From an uncultured Clostridia bacterium (lineage in GTDB: Bacteria > Bacillota > Clostridia > Oscillospirales > Ruminococcaceae), in the NCBI GenBank assembly GCA_947625915.1, contig CANQPX010000009.1, forward strand, positions 1 to 55,800: a stretch of DNA of 55,800 bases. The letters run 5' to 3'. Position 1 is the stretch's first letter. Each line of letters opens with the position of its first letter. The position numbers were made by a program, and so were the translations under genes. Positions 34,604 to 41,659 of the stretch are shown here, in pieces. The notes under the pieces are model-generated. The model saw only the letters and a list, made by a program, of their open reading frames with translations, did not search any database and had not been told where the DNA came from.

Positions 34604-34632
34604 ATTATACAAAATTTTTCCCGATTTTGCAA
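34604..34632 (-). promoter_or_regulatory. Promoter of the PilZ/parA operon, at the MITE edge
   Basis: TTGCAA (34632-34627) and TATAAT (34609-34604) on the minus strand with a 17-nt spacer. The predicted start, about 34597, is at the MITE boundary, so the transcript leader would contain the whole MITE. No promoter was seen between the MITE and the PilZ gene. Confidence 0.6.
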
Positions 34633-34772
34633 TAGTATTTTTTTATATTGTGAAATTTATTTTATCTTTGGTAATTTTTTTGTTGAAAATATAATAAAAT
34701 AAAATTTTCTGTATACATATCCAAAAAAAAATGTTATAATATCTATGAGTATGTGCGGAAGGAGTGAGCGTG

Positions 34773-35510
34773 TTGCAGAAAATGATCCATGTCAACGAAA
34801 AGCGTCTTGCGGCAAAGTATAACCGCCGCATTTTTCTTGCGTCGCTCCCCGCTCTAAGCGTTATCGTATCACTTCTGGTGATAGTGGTACTGTTTATTTT
34901 CATACTTGATAAAGATATGCCGAATGAGATGTATCTTACCATCATATATGCGGCTTACGGATCTTTTGCATATGGTTTTCTGGTTTGCCTGATAGGTTCG
35001 GCGGCGGCGGATATACTCATACACGCTCACCGTGAGCACACCTATATACAGATCGCGGGAACAGTAATGATCGTTTCCCAGCACAGCAGGAGCGCTTTCC
35101 TTGATTGGAAATGGGTGCATTACAAAAAAATGTGGGTCGTGGATCTTGCCGATGTGGAAAATGTCGAATGTATAAGAGATCATCTTACAATAACTGCCAA
35201 AGCCCGCTATTTCCACGAAAAAGCCGATTGGCTCAGTTATCACAGGACTGAGAACGGCATAGCTTTTGACCGCTGGTGGTACGATGAAAACGGCGGCAAA
35301 AACGTTAACTGCATAGAAGTAACGGATTTTTACACTTACGGCGAACGTATCGCCCGCCATATCACACACTGCGCTTCAAAAACGCGCGACACGGCAATGC
35401 GCCGTCAGGCTTTCCGCGAGGAAATGCTTGCTATCGCGCGGAACGTCAAACACCCGAAGGAACTTCCCGACCGTTATGTTCCTCCGGATAAACGAAAATA
35501 CCGCAGGTAA
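34773..35510 (+). CDS. Membrane protein of unknown function (245 aa)
   Basis: Two membrane helices near the N-terminus (about 20-45 and 55-82) are followed by a cytoplasmic part of about 160 aa, rich in His, Trp and Arg, with the pattern of a PH-like beta domain (TVMIVSQHSR, VVDLADVENVE, ITAKARYF). I do not recognise the family. The start is one of GTG 34764, GTG 34770 or TTG 34773; the last has the best distance to GGAAGGAG. A weak promoter (TATACA-17-TATAAT, 34712-34740) precedes it. It converges with the YesL-like gene with a 16-nt gap. Confidence 0.75.
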   Translation: MQKMIHVNEKRLAAKYNRRIFLASLPALSVIVSLLVIVVLFIFILDKDMPNEMYLTIIYAAYGSFAYGFLVCLIGSAAADILIHAHREHTYIQIAGTVMIVSQHSRSAFLDWKWVHYKKMWVVDLADVENVECIRDHLTITAKARYFHEKADWLSYHRTENGIAFDRWWYDENGGKNVNCIEVTDFYTYGERIARHITHCASKTRDTAMRRQAFREEMLAIARNVKHPKELPDRYVPPDKRKYRR

Positions 35511-35526
35511 AATATTCTGTTCCGCG

Positions 35527-36216
35527 TCATTCTTCCTTGGGAAGATCTTCCTCTTCGCTGTCCGGATCGTTCTCTTCCGCTGCCTGCGGCTCCGCGACAG
35601 TTCCCGGCACCTTTTCAAGATCGCGGAATATCGCCATTGCAAAGCCGCTTATTGTCAGCATAACAAACGCAGGTCCGACAATTACGATAAGTATGAGCGT
35701 TTTTTCGTTCCATATCATTATTGCTGTCTCAAATGCGACCAATACGACCAGCAGCACCGACCGCAAAAAGTATTTCATGCTTATGCGGAACGAGTTCTGC
35801 AAAGTATTAAGTACGGTGTTTTCATACCTTGCCAGCAGCGGATATGCATACAGCAGCGAAAACACAAAAATATACGCCGCTATTATCCCGATAATAAGAA
35901 ACACCATCGCATTCTCCGTAGCGGCGTTGTAGATCTGGAAATCAAGATACACCGCCCACGCGCATATTATCGTTATAAAACTCATTGCAATGCCTTGTTT
36001 CCAGTTTTCCTTGAAAGCTTTAAGGAAATCCCTTGCAATATATCCCTCATCATCTACCGCCATGCGAAGTGCGACCGTGTAAGCCGCAATGGTGGAGATC
36101 CCCAATGTTACTATCGGCAAGCTGAACACTAACCACATGATGTTGAGTATAAAAAGTTCGGTAAGTTTTGTCATAAATTTGTACAGCTTGCTGTCGGGAC
36201 TGAAAAATCCTGCCAT
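35527..36216 (-). CDS. YesL-like DUF624 membrane protein
   Basis: A 229-aa protein with five predicted membrane helices and an acidic, Glu-rich C-terminal tail. Its first 60 residues (LTELFILNIMWLVFSLPIVTLGIST) follow the DUF624/YesL pattern. YesL-type proteins are encoded with carbohydrate ABC importers of the LplABC class in Firmicutes and may assist them; the mechanism is unknown. It lies directly behind the binding protein gene, past a hairpin (36243-36267) that may reduce read-through. Confidence 0.85.
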   Translation of the reverse strand: MAGFFSPDSKLYKFMTKLTELFILNIMWLVFSLPIVTLGISTIAAYTVALRMAVDDEGYIARDFLKAFKENWKQGIAMSFITIICAWAVYLDFQIYNAATENAMVFLIIGIIAAYIFVFSLLYAYPLLARYENTVLNTLQNSFRISMKYFLRSVLLVVLVAFETAIMIWNEKTLILIVIVGPAFVMLTISGFAMAIFRDLEKVPGTVAEPQAAEENDPDSEEEDLPKEE

Positions 36217-36242
36217 AAAAAAATTCCTTTCGCAAATACAAA

Positions 36243-36267
36243 GCGGGTGCAGACGTTCTGCACCCGC
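36243..36267 (-). terminator. Hairpin between the binding-protein gene and the yesL-like gene
   Basis: GCGGGTGCAGA pairs with TCTGCACCCGC around a three-base loop. On the minus strand it is followed by TTTGTATTT, a poor T run, so it may act as partial terminator or as a 3' stabiliser of the binding-protein message. The plus strand has five T. Confidence 0.6.
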
Positions 36268-36283
36268 CTTTTTAATGAAATTA

Positions 36284-38152
36284 TCAGCCTGTTACTTCAA
36301 GTTCAAGAGCGTGTCTGATAGATGCTTCGTTGTTGCACCATGCAAGGCACTCACCGTTAGGATCGTATTCGCCGCATCTCTTAGTCATATCGGCAACGAT
36401 ACGGTCAAATTCAGCGTCGTCCTTAGCATAAATTGCCTGCCATGAATAGTTTACAAGGCAATCTGCAACCTGCTGCCAGATAACTTTAAGTTCATCGCTT
36501 CTCTTTGACTCTGCATAGCTTGTAGCAGGAGCTACAGTATATGACTGAGTTTCAAGATATTCATCCGCATCATAGAATCCCATATGATCCATCCAGTCCT
36601 GCTGAATGTCGGAAGTTGCACCTGTACGGCGGCTCTTCCAGTTTATGCAGTTGTAAGTTTCACCGTTGGAATCGGGGTTTGAAGCGTCCAGTGACCAAGT
36701 GGTGTTGTTAGCTTGGAAAGTACCGTCGTTGAAGTTACCGCCGCCCCACTCATCGGGCATGATAGTACCGACTCTGTCGGCATAGCACTTTTCGCCGAGT
36801 TCTGTGAAGCAGGTATTTCCTTCTTCGTCATAGTACCAGCAAACGTCCTTGGGTCCCCAATAATATGTCATATATCCTTCCGGAGTTGTGAGCCAGTTGA
36901 TGATAGCCATGCAAAGTTCGGGATATTCGGTGGAAGCGCCGATAGTCCAGAGTCTGTTGCCGCCCTTAACGTTCATACCGTAAGCTATAGGATTAGCTTC
37001 TGTAGGCTTCATTGTGTACATATATTTGCCTTCTTTGGTATGCTCTTCGGAGTTGTAAGCGTCACGTCCCGCATAGTTGAAGATAGAGAACAATGAGCCG
37101 CTTGCCTTAAGTTTTTCAAGCATTTCATTGTATGTCTGGGTCATAGAGTTGGGGTCAACAAGACCTGCTTGATAGAGGTCGTTGAAGAATTTAAGTGACT
37201 TCAGATACGGTCCGTCAGCTTCAAGAGCATCGTGGTATGTACCTGTCTGTGTATCATACAGACCGAAGCCCATTTCATCATAGCCCCAGTAAGCTGTTGC
37301 AAAAGCTTTTACATACATTACCATATTGCCGTCCCAATCGGGCCAGAGAGAAACAGCATAAGTTTCGTTGCCGTTCTCATCGGTAGGCTGGAGAGCCTTC
37401 ATATCGGCAAGAACTTTCTTGAGATCTTCAAGATCCTTTACTTCGGGGTAACCGAGTTCCTTATAAAGATCCCAGCGGATATCCCATGTATACATGAATG
37501 CTTCGTGGTTCTCGGGGCTTGTTGCAACGTTGTGACCGAAGCCGTAAAGGGGTCTGTTGCCGTCGCCGAGGAAAGACTCGTTGAAGTCCATATTGTTTTC
37601 GAGAGCATACTTCATGTTATCGCGGGTATATGTTCCCCAATCGTTAAGAAGTTCGTCCTCGTTCCAGTCGAAGAGCATACCTTCCGTTGCGGCACGCTGG
37701 TACTGGTCGCCGTTTGAACCGAATACTACGATATCGCCGAGGTTTCCTGCTTCCATACGGGTATCGAATGTACCGTCGGAATCGGGGATAATGGTGATCT
37801 CGCAGTTGAATTCACGTTTCAGAACTTCCGCAAACCAACCTGTGAGCTTTCCGGAATAGTTAGCAAGCTGGCTGTAGCAGGTGATCTGGATAGGGTTTCC
37901 GTCCTCAACGCCGTAAAGTTCATTGAGTTCTTCCTTAACGGGAACATCCGATTCGGGAGTTGTCTGTCCGCCGTTAGTTCCGTCGCCGGCATCTTCGCCG
38001 CCTACAACGCCTGCATCGACATTACCGGCATCGGCTGCCGTAGTGCCGTTATCGTCTGCAAGTTCATCTGGAACTTCCGCACCGCCGCAGGAAGCCAAAG
38101 AACCTGCCATTACAAGTGCGGTAAGACCCGCAGCAAGTTTTTTAAGTTTCAT
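36284..38152 (-). CDS. Sugar ABC transporter binding lipoprotein (LplA type)
   Basis: A 622-aa lipoprotein: signal peptide with lipobox LASC (Cys22), an Asp/Gly-rich linker to about 80, then a large family-1 solute-binding fold. Size and sequence place it with LplA/YtcQ proteins, which bind complex or large oligosaccharides. Abundant Trp and Tyr (for example NTTWSLD, YYWGPKDVCWYYD) suit a sugar-binding cleft. The start at 38152 has AGGAGGAAA; the longer frame has no site. It follows the two permease genes. No ATPase gene is in the operon, so a shared MsmK-like ATPase must serve it. Confidence 0.92.
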   Translation of the reverse strand: MKLKKLAAGLTALVMAGSLASCGGAEVPDELADDNGTTAADAGNVDAGVVGGEDAGDGTNGGQTTPESDVPVKEELNELYGVEDGNPIQITCYSQLANYSGKLTGWFAEVLKREFNCEITIIPDSDGTFDTRMEAGNLGDIVVFGSNGDQYQRAATEGMLFDWNEDELLNDWGTYTRDNMKYALENNMDFNESFLGDGNRPLYGFGHNVATSPENHEAFMYTWDIRWDLYKELGYPEVKDLEDLKKVLADMKALQPTDENGNETYAVSLWPDWDGNMVMYVKAFATAYWGYDEMGFGLYDTQTGTYHDALEADGPYLKSLKFFNDLYQAGLVDPNSMTQTYNEMLEKLKASGSLFSIFNYAGRDAYNSEEHTKEGKYMYTMKPTEANPIAYGMNVKGGNRLWTIGASTEYPELCMAIINWLTTPEGYMTYYWGPKDVCWYYDEEGNTCFTELGEKCYADRVGTIMPDEWGGGNFNDGTFQANNTTWSLDASNPDSNGETYNCINWKSRRTGATSDIQQDWMDHMGFYDADEYLETQSYTVAPATSYAESKRSDELKVIWQQVADCLVNYSWQAIYAKDDAEFDRIVADMTKRCGEYDPNGECLAWCNNEASIRHALELEVTG

Positions 38153-38208
38153 AAATTTCCTCCTTAATTTTTTATTACAAAGCATAGATATGCTTGATAA
38201 AAACGATC

Positions 38209-39180
38209 TTAACCCTTTACCGCGCCGAGCATAAGACCCTTTTCAAAGTATCTCTGCATGAACGGATATACGCAAAGGATAGGTATGATAGTTACCATGG
38301 AAATGGTATACTGTATCAGTTTTGTACTGAGCTGATTTGCGAGAGCAGCCGAATCCGAGCCGCTTGTAATGCCGTTGGCGATAGCGCCGAGGTTGGAGCT
38401 CTGGTTCAGGTAGATGTACAGTCTGTGCTGCAAAGTATAGAGCTGCGGCGAGTTTGCATTGAGGATAAGTGAATCTTGGAAAGAGTTCCAATGTCCTACC
38501 GCGCCGAAGATCGCTATCGTCGCAAGTATAGGTTTACTTAACGGCCATATTATCTTATGGAAGATCGTCCAGTAACTTGCGCCGTCCATATATGCGCTTT
38601 CCTCGATCTCGCCGGGGATAGACTCGATGTATGTTTTTACCAGAATGATATTATACGGAGAAACTATGCCGGGGATTATGTATGCGGCGAAGCTGTCCGT
38701 AAGACCGAGCATTGCCATATTCAGGTACCAAGGGATAAGACCCGCGTTGAAGTACATCGTTATAACGAGGAAACGGTACCAGAACTGTCTGTGCCACATT
38801 TCCTTCTTTGTAACAAGGTAGCCTGCCAGTGCGGAAACGAATACCATAAGAGCGGTTCCGACAAATGTTCTCAAAAACGTTATTCCAACGGAAGTCCACA
38901 GGTCGTTTACTCTGCCCATCTGGATATAGTTGTACAGCGTCAGACCCTTCGGCAGCAATGTAATTGCGCCTCTGTTTACATATTCGTTGCTTGAAATGGT
39001 GTTGATAAAGATGTAGTAGAACGGGAACAAGCAGCTTATCGTAAACAGACCGAAGAACAGGTAGTTTATGATATTGAATATGATATCGCCCATAGTAGGT
39101 TTAACATGAGATCTGTGTTCCTTGAAATATTTTTTCTCCTCATGTTTCTGTTTAAGGGTGAGATGTATCTCGTCAGCCAT
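38209..39180 (-). CDS. Sugar ABC transporter permease, LplC type
   Basis: A 323-aa CUT1-family permease with six membrane helices. The cytoplasmic coupling loop is EESAYMDGASYWTIFHKIIW-like (near 220-240), and the protein ends in MLGAVKG, typical of LplC. It forms the channel with the LplB-type protein. GGAGGG precedes the ATG; the gap to the LplB-type gene is only 12 nt. Confidence 0.94.
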   Translation of the reverse strand: MADEIHLTLKQKHEEKKYFKEHRSHVKPTMGDIIFNIINYLFFGLFTISCLFPFYYIFINTISSNEYVNRGAITLLPKGLTLYNYIQMGRVNDLWTSVGITFLRTFVGTALMVFVSALAGYLVTKKEMWHRQFWYRFLVITMYFNAGLIPWYLNMAMLGLTDSFAAYIIPGIVSPYNIILVKTYIESIPGEIEESAYMDGASYWTIFHKIIWPLSKPILATIAIFGAVGHWNSFQDSLILNANSPQLYTLQHRLYIYLNQSSNLGAIANGITSGSDSAALANQLSTKLIQYTISMVTIIPILCVYPFMQRYFEKGLMLGAVKG

Positions 39181-39192
39181 TGTGTTCCCTCC

Positions 39193-40719
39193 TTATACTA
39201 TGCTCTCGCCGCGGATAGCCTTTGAAACTCCGTTTGCGGCAAAGAGAAGAATTACGCTTACTACCGATTTTACCATACCGATGACCGTTGACAGCGGGAT
39301 AAGTCCGCTTCCGATACCGAGGTTATAAACGTAAAGATCAAGTACCTGTATCGAATCTTGGTTCATAGCGTTTGAGAATACCAAGTACTGATCCATACCG
39401 TTCGTAAGGATATTCGCTATGGACATCAGCAGCAGAACGCAGTAAGTCGGGATAAGTTCGGGAACGCTTATGTACCACATCTTAGCAAATCTTCCCGCGC
39501 CGTCCACCGTTGCAGCTTCGTACAAGCCCTGATCGATACCGGAAATAGCGGCGATGTAGATGATCGCGCTCCAGCCTATGCCTTTCCAAGTACCCCACGC
39601 AAGCATTTTCAGCCACATATGCGATGGATCCATCAGGTAGTTCGTTGTAACGGCAGTGCCGCCGTTATTGAAGCTGTTGAGCATGGTGTTTATAAATCCG
39701 TCTGTATTGAACATAGCGATAGCGATCGCATATACAAGTACCCAGCTTATGAAGTTCGGGATAGTTGTAAATGTCTGTACAAATCTTCTGAAATGTGTAT
39801 TCTTTATTTCCGAAAGGAAGATAGCGAACGCCATAGGCAGCCAGCTCGTAAGTATGCCCAGACCGCTCATTGCCAGTGTATTTTTCAGCACGTTCAGCAT
39901 ATCGCGTCTTGTTGCGGCGTTCTGGAAAAGGCTCGTGAACCATTTGAAGCCTACGAACTTATCCATTGAAAGAGTTTCACCTGATTTGTAATCAAAGAAC
40001 GCATATCTCCAGCCGTAGAGCGGCAGATAGCTGAACACGAAAGCAAGCGCTATTACCGGCAGCATCATAAGGAAAAGCTGATATCTCGGTTCTATCTCGA
40101 ACTTTTCGCCATGTTCCGTTCTCGGTATGAGGAAGAAATTTATCACCGCAAGAACAACAACGCCTATCGCAAGCGCCATAAAGACTTTATTGACGAAGGG
40201 CAGCATGGGAGAGATATTCTTCAACTTGCCGGACTCTCTTGCCTGTGCAACAACGTCGTTGTACACTCCTCTGATCCCGAACATTGCGCCGAATTCCATT
40301 GCTCCGCCTACAACGGCAACTATGCTGCAAAGTTTTTTCAGCTTATTGTTTCCCAGTGACATACAGCCTGCGGCAGCCATTATGGCTACGGCAATTATTA
40401 TCAGCAGTGAGAACCATCTCAATGTTTGGAAGGAGGAAGCCTCCACCCATTTCATTCTTAAAGCGCGTCCGAAGTTCGCAACGATCTTATCGTAGGAAAT
40501 ACCGCATGAGAAAAGCGAAAGGTTCTTATTGATAAGACCGCTTATCCTTGCGGGGTTGAACGCGGGGAAGAACAGCATTATAACGTTTGCGACGATACCG
40601 AGTCTGAATACCCAGTAGATCTTATCGGCAATACGTTCCGAGGCTGTTTTCCGGACATTCACGGGTCTGTTCATGACCGAGATGTCCTTGTAGGAGTCCG
40701 TAAGTCTGCTTACCGCCAT
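39193..40719 (-). CDS. Sugar ABC transporter permease, LplB type, with extra N-terminal membrane domain
   Basis: Residues 220-508 are an ordinary LplB permease, beginning RYQLFLMMLPVIALAFVFSY and containing the coupling loop YEAATVDGAGRFAKMWYISV. Before it lie about 215 additional residues with about four extra membrane helices (near 36-58, 102-120, 130-150 and 180-203). LplB proteins usually have about 300 aa. A frame error cannot explain this, since the reading frame is continuous and helix-rich. The extension might contact the YesL-like protein or the regulator. First gene of the operon; AAAGGA lies 12 nt before the ATG. Confidence 0.92.
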   Translation of the reverse strand: MAVSRLTDSYKDISVMNRPVNVRKTASERIADKIYWVFRLGIVANVIMLFFPAFNPARISGLINKNLSLFSCGISYDKIVANFGRALRMKWVEASSFQTLRWFSLLIIIAVAIMAAAGCMSLGNNKLKKLCSIVAVVGGAMEFGAMFGIRGVYNDVVAQARESGKLKNISPMLPFVNKVFMALAIGVVVLAVINFFLIPRTEHGEKFEIEPRYQLFLMMLPVIALAFVFSYLPLYGWRYAFFDYKSGETLSMDKFVGFKWFTSLFQNAATRRDMLNVLKNTLAMSGLGILTSWLPMAFAIFLSEIKNTHFRRFVQTFTTIPNFISWVLVYAIAIAMFNTDGFINTMLNSFNNGGTAVTTNYLMDPSHMWLKMLAWGTWKGIGWSAIIYIAAISGIDQGLYEAATVDGAGRFAKMWYISVPELIPTYCVLLLMSIANILTNGMDQYLVFSNAMNQDSIQVLDLYVYNLGIGSGLIPLSTVIGMVKSVVSVILLFAANGVSKAIRGESIV

Positions 40720-40770
40720 CTTGTGATCGATCCTTTCTTATAGAGCGGGCGACAATTCCCCGCCGGAATA

Positions 40771-40798
40771 ATTATGAAAACGATTTACATTATGTCAA
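40771..40798 (-). promoter_or_regulatory. Proximal promoter of the sugar operon with operator-like palindrome
   Basis: TTGACA (40798-40793) and CATAAT (40776-40771) on the minus strand, spacer 16 nt. The spacer contains TGTAAATCGTTTTCA, an imperfect palindrome around CG like the sites of LacI/CcpA-family regulators, but one base longer than the cre consensus. Binding there would block this promoter. Confidence 0.45.
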
Positions 40799-40802
40799 TA
40801 AA

Positions 40803-40838
40803 TTTTCGGAACGCCGAAGAAGTGCGGCTTTCCGAAAA
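40803..40838 (-). promoter_or_regulatory. Leader hairpin of the sugar operon
   Basis: TTTTCGGAA pairs with TTCCGAAAA, with inner GCCG/CGGC. It lies in the roughly 200-nt leader between the distal promoter and the coding region. It has no strong T run on the minus strand, so it is not a clear attenuator. Confidence 0.5.
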
Positions 40839-40926
40839 CGAACAGAAGTCCGATATTGTGTCGCCCATATTAAATGAATATTAAAATAGAATACACATAT
40901 CATTATGACAAACTGTATCATTAGTA

Positions 40927-40955
40927 ATTTTACCACAAAATCACTAAACTGTCAA
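40927..40955 (-). promoter_or_regulatory. Distal promoter of the sugar operon
   Basis: TTGACA (40955-40950) and TAAAAT (40932-40927) on the minus strand with a 17-nt spacer. The leader from here to the first start codon is about 200 nt. Confidence 0.65.
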
Positions 40956-41052
40956 CTATCATTTTGTACAAATTGAAAAAGTTCATTATGGAAATATACA
41001 CAAATTAAGACTAAAAAACTCCTGTTTATGTTATAAATATGTACAGCTGCTA

Positions 41053-41081
41053 TTGACAAAGGGGGAAGTTTCTGTTATAAT
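41053..41081 (+). promoter_or_regulatory. Perfect sigma-A promoter of the 31-aa gene
   Basis: TTGACA (41053-41058) and TATAAT (41076-41081) with exactly 17 nt between them. Transcription should start near 41088. Confidence 0.85.
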
Positions 41082-41142
41082 TACTTCATCGCTTTAAAAC
41101 TTACAAGATTTTTTGCACTAAAGCAAAAGAAAGGAAAAGATC

Positions 41143-41238
41143 ATGATATACGTTATTCTCATCGCATACCTGCTGCTGATGCTCGGCATCGGCGTTTACT
41201 GTCGGAAGAAAACTTCTTCCGTTGTGAAGCGCAGCTAA
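41143..41238 (+). CDS. 31-aa membrane microprotein
   Basis: ATG at 41143 with AAAGGAAAA upstream, stop TAA at 41236. The product begins MIYVILIAYLLLMLGIG, one membrane helix, followed by the basic tail YCRKKTSSVVKRS. It has a perfect promoter 62 nt before it and a hairpin 27 nt behind it, so the unit looks complete. The N-terminus resembles the first helix of sodium/solute symporters (YLLLMLGIG), so it could also be a remnant of such a gene, but no further symporter sequence follows. Confidence 0.6.
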   Translation: MIYVILIAYLLLMLGIGVYCRKKTSSVVKRS

Positions 41239-41264
41239 AGTCGGAGGAATGAGATAAAAATTCA

Positions 41265-41287
41265 GGACTGCCGCTTGGCGGCAGTCC
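41265..41287 (+). terminator. Hairpin behind the 31-aa gene, before repeat copy 5
   Basis: GGACTGCCGC (41265-41274) pairs with GCGGCAGTCC (41278-41287) around TTG. No good T run follows; the repeat copy 5 end CAGTCTGTAGA begins four bases later (41291). Confidence 0.6.
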
Positions 41288-41290
41288 GTT

Positions 41291-41658
41291 CAGTCTGTAG
41301 AAAAAGAATTTACAAATAAATAAGTATATTGCTCTGTATTGCCAAACAGCTCACCGGGCTGTTTGGCAAGGCTTAAATGGTATTTTATAGTTAAATGCCA
41401 AGGGGGAAGCCCTCTATCGCAGGGCTTCCCCCTCTTGCTGTCTGCGACGCAAATGACGCTTGCATCATTTTATTCACACCCCTGCGGAGCTCCTAAAGGC
41501 ATTAGGGGCTTCCGCCGTTCTGCGAAAAACGAACTGCGTTCGTTTCGGCGGCGGGGCTTAGACGAATGCGAAGCATTCGTTTTTCCCTCAGACCCCACCA
41601 GCGCGGCTGCGCTGGACCAGCTTTTCAATTTTGCGCTGCGCGCAAAATTGTTAAAAAC
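41291..41658 (+). repeat. Hairpin-mosaic element, copy 5
   Basis: It begins with CAGTCTGTAGA and contains the GCCAAACAGC/GCTGTTTGGC stem (41341-41367) and the GGGGGAAGCCCT stem. The next slot holds a broken TGCTGTctgcGAC piece followed by AATGACGcttGCATCATT, so one hairpin has been exchanged for another compared with copy 1. From CTGCGGAGCTCC onward it is nearly identical to copy 1. The usual CGACAGTCTG right end is missing: similarity stops at about 41658, directly at the stop codon of the diguanylate cyclase gene. Confidence 0.9.
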
Positions 41659-41659
41659 A

